Positions 14,393 through 24,900 of a stretch of 64,000 nt of DNA are shown here, in pieces; position 1 is the stretch's first letter, and every line of letters begins with the position of its first letter. The translations under genes and the position numbers were made by a program. Location of the stretch: contig CAJWFS010000002.1 in the NCBI GenBank assembly GCA_913030665.1, positions 1-64,000 on the forward strand. The letters are read 5' to 3'. Under the pieces are notes generated by a model that saw nothing but the letters and a program-made list of their open reading frames with translations, had not been told where the DNA came from and ran no database searches. This stretch comes from an uncultured Acidimicrobiaceae bacterium. Lineage in GTDB: Bacteria; Actinomycetota; Acidimicrobiia; Acidimicrobiales; MedAcidi-G1.

Positions 14393-14857
14393 ATGATGCA
14401 GGTTTCGATGACCATCAACGGGTCTGACGTTTCGCATGAGGTGGAGCCGCGCACGCTGCTCGTTCACTTCATCCGCGAAGATGCGGGCCTGACAGGCACG
14501 AACATCGGTTGTGACTCGTCGTCATGCGGTGCCTGCACCATCCATGTGAACGGCGAGGCCGTGAAGTCGTGCACGATGCTCGCCGTCCAGGCCGACGGCC
14601 AGGACCTCACCACGATCGAGGGGCTGGCCGACGGCGAGACCCTCCACCCGATGCAGCAGGCCTTCCACGAGTGCCACGCCCTCCAGTGCGGCTACTGCAC
14701 GCCCGGGATGGTCATGGCAGCCGTCTCGCTCCTCGACGAGGTTCCCGACCCGACCGAGGCCGAGGTGCGCGAAGGGCTGGAGGGAAACCTCTGCCGCTGC
14801 ACCGGCTACCACAACATCGTGGCGGCCGTCCTGCAGGCGGCGGGGGGTGCCCGATGA
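14393..14857 (+). CDS. coxS: CO dehydrogenase-like small subunit, [2Fe-2S] protein
   Basis: [26 protein letters not shown] and [13 protein letters not shown]...[17 protein letters not shown] at 14393/14396. Confidence 0.93.
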   Translation: MMQVSMTINGSDVSHEVEPRTLLVHFIREDAGLTGTNIGCDSSSCGACTIHVNGEAVKSCTMLAVQADGQDLTTIEGLADGETLHPMQQAFHECHALQCGYCTPGMVMAAVSLLDEVPDPTEAEVREGLEGNLCRCTGYHNIVAAVLQAAGGAR

Positions 14858-15678
14858 TTCCGGTCGCCTTCGAGTACGAGTTGGCTACCTCGGCCGGGCA
14901 CGCCGTCGCCCTCCTCGCCGAGCACGGCGACGAGGCCAAGCTTCTGGCGGGCGGGCACTCCCTGCTGCCCCTCATGAAGTACCGGCTGGCGGCCCCGGCG
15001 GTCGTGGTCGACATCGGCCGCCTGACGGACCTCTCCTACGTGCGCGACGACGGTGACGTGCTGGCGATCGGCGCCCTCACCAGGCACCGCGACGTGGAGA
15101 CCAGCGACCTGGTCCGCAGCCAGGCCGGTCTGCTGGCCGCAGCCACCTCGAAGGTCGGCGACCCCCAGGTCCGCCACCGTGGAACCCTCGGGGGAGCGTT
15201 GGCCCACGGGGATCCGGCGTCGGACCTGCCTGCCGCCATCATCGCCCTCGGCGGGTCGATGGTCGTCCAGGGGCCGTCCGGCTCCCGGGAGGTGGCCGTG
15301 GACGACTTCTTCACCGGTTTCCTGGAGACGGCCATAGGCGGGGACGAGCTCCTCACCGAGGTGCGGATTCCGAAGGCACCGAATGCCACCTGGTCGTTTC
15401 AGAAGTTCAACCGACGGGCACAGGACTGGGCCATCGTGGGTGCCGCCGTGATGGTCGACGGCGACCGCTGCGGCGTTGGCCTGGTGAACATGGACTCGCG
15501 CCCCGTGAGGGCCGGCGCCGTGGAGGGGGCGATCGCCTCGGGTGCCTCGGCCACCGATGCGGCGGCTTCGGCTGCCGATGGCCTGGAGCCACCCAGTGAC
15601 CTGAACGCCGGCGTGGACTACCGCTGCCACCTCGCCCGGGTCCTGACCCGTCGGGGCCTGGAGGAAGCGGGTCGCTGA
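14854..15678 (+). CDS. coxM: CO dehydrogenase-like medium subunit, FAD-binding
   Basis: [45 protein letters not shown] 14854 overlaps coxS stop. Confidence 0.92.
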   Translation: MIPVAFEYELATSAGHAVALLAEHGDEAKLLAGGHSLLPLMKYRLAAPAVVVDIGRLTDLSYVRDDGDVLAIGALTRHRDVETSDLVRSQAGLLAAATSKVGDPQVRHRGTLGGALAHGDPASDLPAAIIALGGSMVVQGPSGSREVAVDDFFTGFLETAIGGDELLTEVRIPKAPNATWSFQKFNRRAQDWAIVGAAVMVDGDRCGVGLVNMDSRPVRAGAVEGAIASGASATDAAASAADGLEPPSDLNAGVDYRCHLARVLTRRGLEEAGR

Positions 15679-15735
15679 TCCGAACCCCGCGGGTCGGGTC
15701 ATCGACCCGGGAGAGACACGCCGTAGCCTGATGGC

Positions 15736-16659
15736 ATGACCGGCCCCATTGACATCCGCGGCGTGGATTCGGTGGAGGGCGTGGTCTCGGCGCTCGCAGC
15801 CCAGGACTACCTGGCTGATGAGGGACTCGCCACGGCCATCTTCCTGGCCTTGCGCCTCCGACGACCGCTGCTCCTCGAGGGCGAGGCCGGCGTGGGCAAG
15901 ACGGAGGTCGCCAGGGCCCTGGCAGCCTGGTCGGGCGGCGAGCTCATCCGCCTGCAGTGCTACGAGGGCCTGGACGCATCCCAGGCTGTCTACGAGTGGG
16001 ACTACTCCCGCCAACTGCTGCACCTGCGGGCCGTCGAGGCAGCGGGCGCGGCCGCCGGTTCGGAGGTGTCCGAAATCACCGATGAGCTCTACGCCGAGCG
16101 GTTCCTCGTCCGTCGTCCGTTGCTCCGCTCGCTTTCCAGCGTGGATGGCATACCGCCGGTGCTGCTCATCGACGAGGTGGACCGGGCCGACGACGAGTTC
16201 GAGGCCTTCCTGCTGGAGATCCTCTCCGACTACGCCATCACGGTGCCCGAACTGGGCACGTTCCGGGCCGAGATTCCACCGATCGTGGTCATCACCTCGA
16301 ACCGAACCCGCGACGTGCACGATGCCCTGAAGCGCCGCTGCCTCTACCACTGGGTCCAGCACCCTGGCGTGGAACGCGAGGTGGAGATACTGAGGGTCCG
16401 GGCACCACACGTGCCTGCTGCGCTGGCCCGCGACGTCGCCGTTGTAGCGGCTGAACTGAGGGACATGGGCCTCTACAAGCCCCCGGGGGTCGCCGAGACC
16501 CTCGACTGGGCCGAGGCGCTGGTGCTGGTCGGCGTGGACGACCTCGACGAGGCGGCCTTCGAGACGACGATCGGCGCCCTGCTGAAGTACCGCGAGGACC
16601 AGGACCGCCTTCGGTCGCGGGGCTTCGGAGACATGGTCGGCCTGCTCCGCGGAGCCTGA
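15736..16659 (+). CDS. coxD: MoxR/CoxD-type AAA+ ATPase
   Basis: LLLEGEAGVGKTEVARALAAW, LLIDEVDRADDEFEAFLLEILSDY, VVITSNRTRDVHDALKRRCLYHWV. Confidence 0.9.
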   Translation: MTGPIDIRGVDSVEGVVSALAAQDYLADEGLATAIFLALRLRRPLLLEGEAGVGKTEVARALAAWSGGELIRLQCYEGLDASQAVYEWDYSRQLLHLRAVEAAGAAAGSEVSEITDELYAERFLVRRPLLRSLSSVDGIPPVLLIDEVDRADDEFEAFLLEILSDYAITVPELGTFRAEIPPIVVITSNRTRDVHDALKRRCLYHWVQHPGVEREVEILRVRAPHVPAALARDVAVVAAELRDMGLYKPPGVAETLDWAEALVLVGVDDLDEAAFETTIGALLKYREDQDRLRSRGFGDMVGLLRGA

Positions 16660-16662
16660 TCC

Positions 16663-17787
16663 GTGTCGGCCGCCGGTGGGCACACCCTGGACCGCCACCT
16701 CGTCGGTTTCGTGGACGTCCTGCGGCGGGCTGGAATTGCCGTTCCGCTGGGTAGCACGCTGGACTTCGGGCGAGCCCTGGTGGAGGTCGGAACCGGCACC
16801 CGCTCGGGCGTCTACTGGGCGGGTCGTGCGACCCTGGTGAGGCGCCCGGAGGACTTGGCCACCTACGACGAGGCTTTCGAGCGCCACTGGATGGGCGCAG
16901 CCGCCGGCTCTGTTACAGCCACCGAACAGCCCACCATCACGCTCCTCCTGGACGTCCCCGAGGATGCCGACCTGCCACCCGACGAGGACGGCGCTTCGGA
17001 CGGGGATGGTGACCACATCAGCGTCAGGTGGTCGCGGACCGAGGTGCTGGCATCCCGGGACTTCGCCGATTGCACGGAGGAGGAGCTCGCCGAACTCCAT
17101 GACCTGATGCGCGGGCTACGGCTCTTCGGTGCCACTCGCAGGTGCAGGCGCCTACGCCCGGCGCTCCATCGTGGCCGACCCGACCTGCGCCGGACCGTCC
17201 GGGCCGCACTCAGGACCGGTGGTGAGCCGCTCCACCGGGCCTTCTCCGAACCTGGGGTGCGCCCCCGTCGGCTGGTCCTGCTGCTGGACGTGAGCGGTTC
17301 CATGGAGCCCTACGCCCGGGCCCTCATCCGCTTCCTACACGCCGCAACGGTCGGACGTCGCGACGTGGAGGCCTTCGCGCTGGGAACCCGCCTGACCCGC
17401 CTGACCCGCGAGCTCTCCACCCGTGACCCGGATGCCGCCCTCTCCCGGGCCGCCGTGGCCGTCACCGACTGGTCGGGGGGAACCCGACTGGGTGACGGGT
17501 TGCGGGCGTTCAACGACAAGTGGGGAGTGCCGGGGATGGCCCGTGGGGCCACGGTGGTGATCCTCTCGGATGGCTGGGACAGGGGCGAGCCGTCCATCAT
17601 GGAGGAGCAGATGGGCCGCCTGCACCGGGTTGCCCATCAGGTGGTCTGGGTGAATCCGCTGAAGGCGTCGCCCGGCTATGCGCCGATTGCCCGCGGCATG
17701 GCAGCCGCGTTGCCGCACGTTGACCGGTTCGTGGAGGGGCACTCGCTGGACTCCCTCCGGAGCCTGGCCAGGGTCCTGGCCGACTGA
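16663..17787 (+). CDS. coxE: VWA domain-containing CoxE-like protein
   Basis: MIDAS-type LVLLLDVSGSMEPYARALIRFLHA, GGTRLGDGLRAFND; adjacent to coxD. Confidence 0.9.
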   Translation: MSAAGGHTLDRHLVGFVDVLRRAGIAVPLGSTLDFGRALVEVGTGTRSGVYWAGRATLVRRPEDLATYDEAFERHWMGAAAGSVTATEQPTITLLLDVPEDADLPPDEDGASDGDGDHISVRWSRTEVLASRDFADCTEEELAELHDLMRGLRLFGATRRCRRLRPALHRGRPDLRRTVRAALRTGGEPLHRAFSEPGVRPRRLVLLLDVSGSMEPYARALIRFLHAATVGRRDVEAFALGTRLTRLTRELSTRDPDAALSRAAVAVTDWSGGTRLGDGLRAFNDKWGVPGMARGATVVILSDGWDRGEPSIMEEQMGRLHRVAHQVVWVNPLKASPGYAPIARGMAAALPHVDRFVEGHSLDSLRSLARVLAD

Positions 17788-17803
17788 CCCGTTGGTGGCC
17801 GGA

Positions 17804-20533
17804 TCAGCCGGTGTTGCGCATCCCGGCGGCGATCCCGTTGATGGTGAGCAGGAGTCCCCGCTGTAGTTCCTCGTCTGGGAGTCCGCTGCGCGACCGGTGG
17901 AGCATTTCGATCTGGAGCACGTTGAGCGGGTCCAGGTAGGCATCCCGCACGGCCAGCGTCCGACGCAGCGTGGGCTTCTCGGCCAGGAGGTCGACACCGG
18001 TGATGGCCCGGATCTCGGCCTCGGTCCGGTTGTACTCGTCCTCGACGGCGTCGAAGAGGTGGTGCAGCGACGGGTCCACGAGGCGTTCCACGTAGTGGCG
18101 GGCAATGGACAGGTCGGTCTTGGTGAGGGTCATCTCCACATTCGACACGAACGTCCGGAAGAACTGCCAGTCCCGGTACATGAGCCTCAGCTCGTCCCCG
18201 TGGCCTGCGGCCCTGCAGGCGGCGATGCCGCTGCCAGCCCCGTACCAGCCGGGGATGATCTGGCGGGACTGCGTCCATCCGAACACCCACGGGATGGCCC
18301 GTAGGTCGGAGATGCCGGTCGTCGCACCACGCCGTCGCGCCGGTCGTGAGCCGATGTTCATCTCGCCCAGCTCCTCCACCGGCGTCGACGTGGTGAAGTA
18401 GTCCACCAGGCCGGGCGTCTCGACGAAGCCCCGGTAGGCCGCGTAGGCGTCGTCGGCCATGCCGTCCATTATCGAGTACCACCGTGTGATGGTCTCCTCG
18501 TCGTGCCTGGGTGCCCGGTGGGCCAGGGATGCCTCGAGGAGGGCCGTGAACGCCAGGTCCAGGTTCCGACGGGCGATGTCGGGGTGGCCGTACTTGTCGG
18601 CGATCACCTCGCCCTGTTCCGTGAACTTCACCTCGCCGTCCAGCACGCCGTTGGGCTGGCTGAGGATGGAGGCGTGGGTGGGACCGCCACCCCTGCCGAT
18701 GGTGCCGCCCCGCCCGTGGAACACCCGTATGGGGATGCCGGTCTCGTCGGAGATCTCCCGGATCGCCCTCAGGGCCTTGTGGATCTCCCACTGCGACGTG
18801 GTGATCCCGCCGTCCTTGTTGGAGTCCGAGTAGCCGACCATCACCTCCTGGGTACCGCCCCGGAGGTCCACGATCCGCCGGTAGGGCTCTATGGCGAAGA
18901 GCGCCCTGAGGGTCGGGCCGATGGAGCGCAGGTCGTCGATCGTCTCGAACAGCGGAACGAATCCGATCCGGGCCGTGTCATGGGCCAGGTCGATGAGCCC
19001 CACCTCGCGGGCCAGGACGACCGGGGCCAGGATGTCCTGGACGCCCTGCGTCATCGAGATGACGTAGCTCTCGATGACCTCGTCGCCATCGCGGTCCATG
19101 ATCGCCCGGAGCATGCGGAAGAGTGCGAGGGCACCGGCGTCGTCGGAGGTGCCGGGGGGTGCGAGGGGCCGCCTGCTCTCCAGTTCGGCGGCCAGCAGGG
19201 CGGCCCGTTGCTCGGCCGATGCGCCGGCGTAGTCGAAGTCGTTGGCAGAGAACAGCGTGGTCAGGGCGTCGTGGTGGCGGTCGGAGTGCTCCCGGATGTC
19301 CATGGTCGCAATGTGGAAGCCGATCATCCACAGAATCCGGCGGACCCGCGAGAGGATGCCGTCCGCCAGGAGGCCCCCGCCGTTGTCGCGCAGCGACTTC
19401 TCGATCACCGCCAGGTCGGCGTCCAGGTCGGCGGGCGAGCGGTAGCCGCTACGGCTGGTGTCGCCATCGGAGGTGGCGATGAGACGCCTCCGGATGGCCT
19501 CGCACCGGATCCGGTAGGGCTCCGACCAGTCGACGCGGTGCGCGATGTCCTTGAGGGCCCTGCGGTCCGCTTCGACCGCCTCCCGCAGTTCGTCGGACAC
19601 GTCGTGCACCCGGGTGCTGACGCTCAACTCATGGCCCATGGCGATGACCTCGGCGACGAGGATCTCCAGGGCGTGCCTGCGTTGCAGCCCGAGCACCCGG
19701 TTGGTGGTCTCGGGGGAGACGTTGGGGTTGCCGTCGCGGTCGCCACCCACCCAGGTTCCGAAGCGGATCGGGACGCGGTCGTCGGGGAGCTGCTGTCCGA
19801 TGGAGCGCAGGGCCGCCTGCATATCATCCAGGAGTTCGGGGACGGCGTCGCGGACCGTCTGGCCGAGGTAGTAGAGGACCGATCGGGCCTCGTCGAGTGG
19901 TTCAGGTCGAACGTGGCGGAGTTCGTCGGTCTGCCAGATGGCTTCGATGACCTCTTCGACATGCCGGTCGATGCGGTGCAGTTCGGCCTCGGTGCGACGA
20001 CTGTCGAGGCGTTGCTCGATGAGGCTGCTGACCTGGGCAAGCTTGTCCAGGATGGCCCTTCTAGAGGCCTCGGTGGGGTGCGCCGTGAACACCGGCCGGA
20101 GTTCGGCCCGACCGACCAGCTCGGCGATGTCGGTCGGAGAGATGCCCGAGTCCACTAGGGACTGGACCGTCTCGCCGAACTGGTTGGCGGAGTTCGACGA
20201 ACCGCTGTTGAGGTCCTCGATGCGGTGGACCTGCTCGGCGACGTTGGCGAGGTGGAAGTACACGGTGAACGCCCGGACCAGGAGGATGGCGTGGGAGACG
20301 TCCGTGTCATCGAAGAGGTCGTGGAGCTCTGCGGTGACGTCCCGGTTGGAGCCCGGTTCCCGGAGGTGCCTCGTCAGGGTCCTGGTTCGTTCCACGGCTT
20401 CGAGGAGTTCCTCGCCGTGCTGGCGCACGAGCGTGTTGCCCAACTGGTGCCCGAGGCGTCTGATGTCGGCGCGAAGGGCCGCGTCGGTGGGTTCGGCTCC
20501 GCGAGCGGGAGTGACGGAGGTCACTGCTGACAT
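17804..20533 (-). CDS. ppc: Phosphoenolpyruvate carboxylase
   Basis: VFTAHPTEASRRAIL, GTWVGGDRDGNPNV, VGYSDSNKDGGITTSQWEIHKA, FHGRGGTIGRGGGPTHASILSQP. Confidence 0.97.
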   Translation of the reverse strand: MSAVTSVTPARGAEPTDAALRADIRRLGHQLGNTLVRQHGEELLEAVERTRTLTRHLREPGSNRDVTAELHDLFDDTDVSHAILLVRAFTVYFHLANVAEQVHRIEDLNSGSSNSANQFGETVQSLVDSGISPTDIAELVGRAELRPVFTAHPTEASRRAILDKLAQVSSLIEQRLDSRRTEAELHRIDRHVEEVIEAIWQTDELRHVRPEPLDEARSVLYYLGQTVRDAVPELLDDMQAALRSIGQQLPDDRVPIRFGTWVGGDRDGNPNVSPETTNRVLGLQRRHALEILVAEVIAMGHELSVSTRVHDVSDELREAVEADRRALKDIAHRVDWSEPYRIRCEAIRRRLIATSDGDTSRSGYRSPADLDADLAVIEKSLRDNGGGLLADGILSRVRRILWMIGFHIATMDIREHSDRHHDALTTLFSANDFDYAGASAEQRAALLAAELESRRPLAPPGTSDDAGALALFRMLRAIMDRDGDEVIESYVISMTQGVQDILAPVVLAREVGLIDLAHDTARIGFVPLFETIDDLRSIGPTLRALFAIEPYRRIVDLRGGTQEVMVGYSDSNKDGGITTSQWEIHKALRAIREISDETGIPIRVFHGRGGTIGRGGGPTHASILSQPNGVLDGEVKFTEQGEVIADKYGHPDIARRNLDLAFTALLEASLAHRAPRHDEETITRWYSIMDGMADDAYAAYRGFVETPGLVDYFTTSTPVEELGEMNIGSRPARRRGATTGISDLRAIPWVFGWTQSRQIIPGWYGAGSGIAACRAAGHGDELRLMYRDWQFFRTFVSNVEMTLTKTDLSIARHYVERLVDPSLHHLFDAVEDEYNRTEAEIRAITGVDLLAEKPTLRRTLAVRDAYLDPLNVLQIEMLHRSRSGLPDEELQRGLLLTINGIAAGMRNTG

Positions 20534-20710
20534 GTTGAAAACCTACCTGAAATCATCCTTCTCGTTCCATCTACTTGAATCATAGGAAAGATTGGTGCAG
20601 AATGGCCGCAACTGAGGGGGGGTGCCCGGCCGTGGGGTGGCGTTCGGACCGTATCGGTGGACCGGTGCATCTCTCCGCCTGATTGCTGCCACCTCCCCAT
20701 CGGAGCGACA
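20534..20710. promoter_or_regulatory. Divergent intergenic region between ppc (-) and mcl (+), with candidate plus-strand -35/-10 (TTGAAT 20575-20580, 17-nt spacer, CAGAAT 20598-20603)
   Basis: About 177-bp divergent gap with locally AT-rich sequence; elements judged by eye only. Confidence 0.35.
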
Positions 20711-21649
20711 ATGAGCCACACCCGATATGCCCCCGCCCGCCAGCGCCTGCAACGCAGCGAGCTCGCCGTACCCGGCTCCAACCCGGCCCTCTTCGCGAAG
20801 GCCGCGGCCTCAGACGTGGACTATGTGTTCCTGGACCTGGAGGATGCCGTGGCTCCGGGCGACAAGGAGCAGGCCCGTCGCAACGTGATCGGAGGTCTCC
20901 GCGACATCGACTGGCGGGGCCTGGGCAAGACCATCTCGGTGCGGATCAACGGCATCGACACCCACTACATGTACCGGGACGTCGTGGACGTGGTCGAGCA
21001 GGCCGGCGAGCACCTTGACACCATCCTGATCCCGAAGGTGGGCGTGCCCGCCGACGTCTACATGGTCGACGCCATGGTCACCCAGATCGAGGAGGCCAAG
21101 GGCCTCACGAACGCGATCGGCATCGAGGTGCTGATCGAGACCACGCTGGGGATGGCCAACGTGGAGGCCATCGCAACCTCCAGCCCCCGGCTGGAGGCCA
21201 TGCACTTCGGTGTCGCCGACTACGCGGCCAGCTGCCGGGCACGAACCACCAACATCGGTGGCCTGAACCCGGACTACCCGGGCGACCAGTGGCACGAGGG
21301 CCTGTCCCGGATGCTGGTGGCCTGCCGGGCCTACGGCATCCGCCCCATCGACGGGCCCTTCGGCGACTTCAACGATCCCAACGGGTTTCTGGACGGTGCC
21401 CGCAGGGCCGCTGCCCTGGGCTACGAGGGCAAGTGGGCCATCCACCCGTCCCAGATCGGATTGGCCAACGAGGTCTTCTCGCCGCCGGCCGAGGAGGTCG
21501 ACCGGGCACATCGCATCCTCGCCGCCCTCGCAGAGGCCGCCGCCGAGGGCAGGGGCGCCGCCCAGATGGAGGGCCGCATGATCGACGCAGCGTCGGCGCG
21601 CATGGCCGAGAACGTCGTGGCCCAGGCAGCGGCTATTCAGGACAAGTAG
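20711..21649 (+). CDS. mcl: L-malyl-CoA lyase (CitE/HpcH family)
   Basis: [102 protein letters not shown]; closely resembles remembered methylotroph Mcl. Confidence 0.88.
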   Translation: MSHTRYAPARQRLQRSELAVPGSNPALFAKAAASDVDYVFLDLEDAVAPGDKEQARRNVIGGLRDIDWRGLGKTISVRINGIDTHYMYRDVVDVVEQAGEHLDTILIPKVGVPADVYMVDAMVTQIEEAKGLTNAIGIEVLIETTLGMANVEAIATSSPRLEAMHFGVADYAASCRARTTNIGGLNPDYPGDQWHEGLSRMLVACRAYGIRPIDGPFGDFNDPNGFLDGARRAAALGYEGKWAIHPSQIGLANEVFSPPAEEVDRAHRILAALAEAAAEGRGAAQMEGRMIDAASARMAENVVAQAAAIQDK

Positions 21650-21675
21650 TAGAGAAGGGGACGGAGACCAGGGCC

Positions 21676-22848
21676 ATGGACATTCACGAGTACCAGGCGA
21701 AGGCACTGCTCGAGCGGTATGGCGTGCCGATCGCCACCGGTGGCCTCGCCTACAGCCCTGAGCAGGCCGCATACCGGGCCAAGGAGATCGGTGGCGACAA
21801 GTGGGTAGTGAAGGCCCAGATCCATTCGGGGGCCCGCGGCAAGGCCGGCGGAATACGGGTCTGCGATAACGAGAACGAGGTGTGGGAGGCCGCCGATGAC
21901 CTCCTGGGTTGCCGTCTGGTGACCGCCCAGACCGGTCCGGAGGGCAAGGGCGTCTACCGCCTCTACATCGAACCCGTGGTCGTCTTTGAGCGCGAGCTCT
22001 ACATGTCCATGGTGCTGGACCGGCAGTCCGAGCGCATCCTGCTGGTCATGTCGGGTACGGGCGGGGTGGAAATCGAGGAACTGGCCGAGACGGATCCGGG
22101 AGCCATCGTCCGGATCATGATCGAGCCGGCTGTCGGACTCCAGGGATTCCAGGCCCGCGGGGCCGCCTTCGCCTGTGGCCTGGACTCCTCGCTCATCTCC
22201 CAGGTCGAGAACCTCCTGCTGGGGGCCTACCGGGCCTTCCGGGACATGGACGCCACGCTGTTGGAGATCAACCCGCTGGTCGTCACGGAGGAGGGCCGCC
22301 TGCTGGCCCTGGACGCCAAGATGAGCTTCGACGACAACGCCCTGTTCCGCCACCAGGACCTCTCCGAACTGCGGGACAAGTCCCAGGAGAACCCCCGCGA
22401 GATGAACGCAGCGGACCGCGGGCTGAGCTACGTCGGCCTGGGGGGCAACATCGGCTGCATCATCAACGGTGCGGGCCTGGCCATGGCGACCATGGACATG
22501 ATCCAGTTGGCAGGCGGCGAGCCGGCCAACTTCCTGGACATCGGCGGTGGCGCATCGCCCGACCGGGTGTCGAAGGCCTTCAAGTTGGTGCTCTCCGACG
22601 ACAGGGTCGAGGCCATCCTGGTCAACATCTTCGCCGGCATCAACCGGTGCGACTGGGTCGCCGAGGGGGTCGTCAAGGCGATGACCGAATTGGACGTGAG
22701 GGTACCGGTGGTGGTCCGACTGGCCGGCACCAACGTGGAGGAGGGGCGTCGCATCCTCGCCGAGAGCGGCGTGGACCTGATCACGGCGGAGACGCTGGCC
22801 GAGGCCGGTGAGCAGGCCGTGTCCGCCGTTTCATGGGAGGCCAACTAG
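21676..22848 (+). CDS. mtkA: ADP-forming CoA ligase beta subunit, probable malate-CoA ligase (MtkA)
   Basis: ATP-grasp succinyl-CoA synthetase-beta family ([37 protein letters not shown]-like and GGGASPDRV motifs); between mcl and mtkB. Confidence 0.82.
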   Translation: MDIHEYQAKALLERYGVPIATGGLAYSPEQAAYRAKEIGGDKWVVKAQIHSGARGKAGGIRVCDNENEVWEAADDLLGCRLVTAQTGPEGKGVYRLYIEPVVVFERELYMSMVLDRQSERILLVMSGTGGVEIEELAETDPGAIVRIMIEPAVGLQGFQARGAAFACGLDSSLISQVENLLLGAYRAFRDMDATLLEINPLVVTEEGRLLALDAKMSFDDNALFRHQDLSELRDKSQENPREMNAADRGLSYVGLGGNIGCIINGAGLAMATMDMIQLAGGEPANFLDIGGGASPDRVSKAFKLVLSDDRVEAILVNIFAGINRCDWVAEGVVKAMTELDVRVPVVVRLAGTNVEEGRRILAESGVDLITAETLAEAGEQAVSAVSWEAN

Positions 22849-22850
22849 TC

Positions 22851-23729
22851 ATGAGCATCATCGTCGACGAGAAGACCCCGGTGATCGTCCAGGGGTTCAC
22901 AGGGCGCATGGGTACGTTCCACGCCGAGGAGATGATCGGGTACGGCACGAACCTGGTCGGTGGTACCGCTCCGGGCAAGGGCAGCAGCGACCATCTCGGG
23001 CTCCCGGTGTTCGACACCGTGAAGGACGCCGTGAACGAGACCGGGGCCGAGGCCAGCATCATCTTCGTTCCGCCGCCGTTCGCCGCTGACGCCATCATGG
23101 AGGCGGCCGACGCCGGCATTCGGCACTGCGTGTGCATCACGGACGGCATCCCCGCCCAGGACATGATGAAGGTCAAACGCTACATGCGGACCAAGCGGGT
23201 CGAGAAGCGCATGACGCTCCTGGGCCCGAACTGTGCCGGCGTCATCAGCCCCGGAAAGGCCCTCCTGGGCATCATGCCCGGTCACATCTACGCCCAGGGT
23301 CCGGTCGGCATCATCGGTCGATCCGGGACGCTCGGCTACGAGGCCGCCTCCCAGCTCAAGGCGGTGGGCATCGGCGTCAGCACCAGCGTCGGAATCGGCG
23401 GCGATCCGATCAACGGCAGTTCCTTCACCGACCACCTGAAGGCCTTCGAACAGGATCCGGACACCAGCATCGTCATCGTCATCGGCGAGATCGGCGGCCC
23501 GCAGGAGGCCGAGGCAGCGGCGTACGCACGCGACCACATGCACAAGAAGGTCGTCGCCTACATAGCCGGCCTCTCGGCCCCAAAGGGTCGGACCATGGGT
23601 CACGCCGGCGCCATCGTGACGGGAGCCGGCGAGTCTGCTGCTGAGAAGATCCAGATCATGAGGGACTGCGGGGTGACCGTGGTCGAGCGGCCCTCCGACT
23701 TCGGCACCGTCATCTCCAAGATCCTCTAG
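22851..23729 (+). CDS. mtkB: CoA ligase alpha subunit, probable malate-CoA ligase (MtkB)
   Basis: GFTGRMGTFHAEEMIGYGTNLVGG, ITDGIPAQDMMKVKRYM, LLGPNCAGVISPGKALLGIMPGHIY, MGHAGAIVTG; the AQDMMKVKRYM segment resembles remembered methylotroph MtkB. Confidence 0.84.
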   Translation: MSIIVDEKTPVIVQGFTGRMGTFHAEEMIGYGTNLVGGTAPGKGSSDHLGLPVFDTVKDAVNETGAEASIIFVPPPFAADAIMEAADAGIRHCVCITDGIPAQDMMKVKRYMRTKRVEKRMTLLGPNCAGVISPGKALLGIMPGHIYAQGPVGIIGRSGTLGYEAASQLKAVGIGVSTSVGIGGDPINGSSFTDHLKAFEQDPDTSIVIVIGEIGGPQEAEAAAYARDHMHKKVVAYIAGLSAPKGRTMGHAGAIVTGAGESAAEKIQIMRDCGVTVVERPSDFGTVISKIL

Positions 23730-23758
23730 CACACCGGGCAGCCCCTAGCCTGAGGCCG

Positions 23759-24073
23759 ATGCGGGAGATCCTGAAGGACCTGGAGCGCTGGCGCCGTCAG
23801 GGGCGGCCGGTGGCGGTCGCCCGTGTCGTGGACCTGGAGGGCTCTGGGCCGCGCCTTCCGGGCGCATCGATGGCCGTCACCGAGGACGGGCAGGTGGCGG
23901 GTTCGGTTTCCGGAGGCTGTGTCGAGGGCGCCGTGGTCATGGAGGCCCTCGACGTGCTGGCCACCGGCGACCGGCGCATGGTCACCTTCGGCTACAGCGA
24001 TGACGAGGCGTTCGCCGTGGGCCTGACCTGCGGTGGGACCATCCACCTCTTCATCGAACCGCTGGACTGGTAG
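23759..24073 (+). CDS. XdhC/CoxI N-terminal-domain protein (molybdoenzyme maturation), stand-alone
   Basis: VAVARVVDLEGSGPRLPGASMAVTEDGQVAGSVSGGCVEGAVV motif of XdhC_CoxI domain. Confidence 0.85.
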   Translation: MREILKDLERWRRQGRPVAVARVVDLEGSGPRLPGASMAVTEDGQVAGSVSGGCVEGAVVMEALDVLATGDRRMVTFGYSDDEAFAVGLTCGGTIHLFIEPLDW

Positions 24074-24087
24074 TCGAGGACCGACCC

Positions 24088-24891
24088 TTGTCCGGGACTC
24101 CGATATTCGACCGTCTGGCGGCACTGCTACGCGACGAGGTCCCGGTGGCGCTGGCGACCGTTCTGGATGGCCAGCGTGCCGGTGCCAAGCTCATGGTCCA
24201 TCGACCAGCGGCCGACGAGGTGGAGGTCGACGGAACCCTCGGCGACGAGGACCTGGACCGGGTCGTGGCACGGGACGCCCTGGGCGAGCTGGCCGCCGGC
24301 CGTAGCGGCGTCCGGCACTACGGGGAGCACGGTGAGGCCCGCGAGGAGTCCCTGCGGGTGTTCATAGAAGCCTTCGCCTCTCCTCCCAGGATGCTCCTCT
24401 TCGGAGCCGTCGACTTCACCCTCGCTCTGGTGCGGGTGGCGAAGGTGCTGGGCTACAGGGTCACGGTGTGTGATGCCCGCGAGGTCTTCGCCACCACCCA
24501 GCGCTTCCCCCTCGCCGACGAGGTCGTCGTGGACTGGCCGGACCGCCTGCTGGCCGAGGTCGGGCCGGAGCTACGGCGCCGGGATGCCATCTGCGTGCTG
24601 ACCCACGACGTCAAGTTCGATGTGCCGGCAATCGTGGCGGCCCTTCGGACGTCGGTCGGCTACATCGGCGTCATGGGATCCCGGCGTACCCACGAGGACC
24701 GCGTCGGGCGCCTCGTGGAGGCCGGGGTGAGCGACGAGGAGATGGCCCGACTGCGTTCGCCCATCGGGCTGGACATCGGCGCACGCACTCCGGAGGAGAC
24801 GGCCATCTCCGTCATGTCGGAGATCATCGCCCTGCGAACCGGTCGCTCGGCCCGGGCACTTTCGGACACCGACGGTCCGATCCACGACTGA
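24088..24891 (+). CDS. XdhC/CoxF-like molybdoenzyme maturation protein with Rossmann domain
   Basis: MLLFGAVDFTLALVRVAKVLGYRVTVCDARE...RFPLADEVVVDWP...VLTHDVKFDVPAIVAALR...YIGVMGSRRTHEDR; TTG start. Confidence 0.88.
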   Translation: MSGTPIFDRLAALLRDEVPVALATVLDGQRAGAKLMVHRPAADEVEVDGTLGDEDLDRVVARDALGELAAGRSGVRHYGEHGEAREESLRVFIEAFASPPRMLLFGAVDFTLALVRVAKVLGYRVTVCDAREVFATTQRFPLADEVVVDWPDRLLAEVGPELRRRDAICVLTHDVKFDVPAIVAALRTSVGYIGVMGSRRTHEDRVGRLVEAGVSDEEMARLRSPIGLDIGARTPEETAISVMSEIIALRTGRSARALSDTDGPIHD

Positions 24892-24900
24892 GGGCCCGTC

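Noticed and set aside
12830-14467. 545-aa minus-strand ORF opposite the ABC-2 permeases
   Set aside because: Composition of an antisense high-GC frame, overlaps three clear genes.
14806-17100. 764-aa minus-strand ORF antisense to coxM/coxD/coxE
   Set aside because: Low-complexity His/Gly/Gln/Arg-rich translation typical of the shadow frame of GC-rich genes; plus-strand genes are unambiguous.
18503-20158. 551-aa plus-strand ORF antisense to ppc
   Set aside because: Shadow ORF; ppc on the opposite strand has all catalytic motifs.
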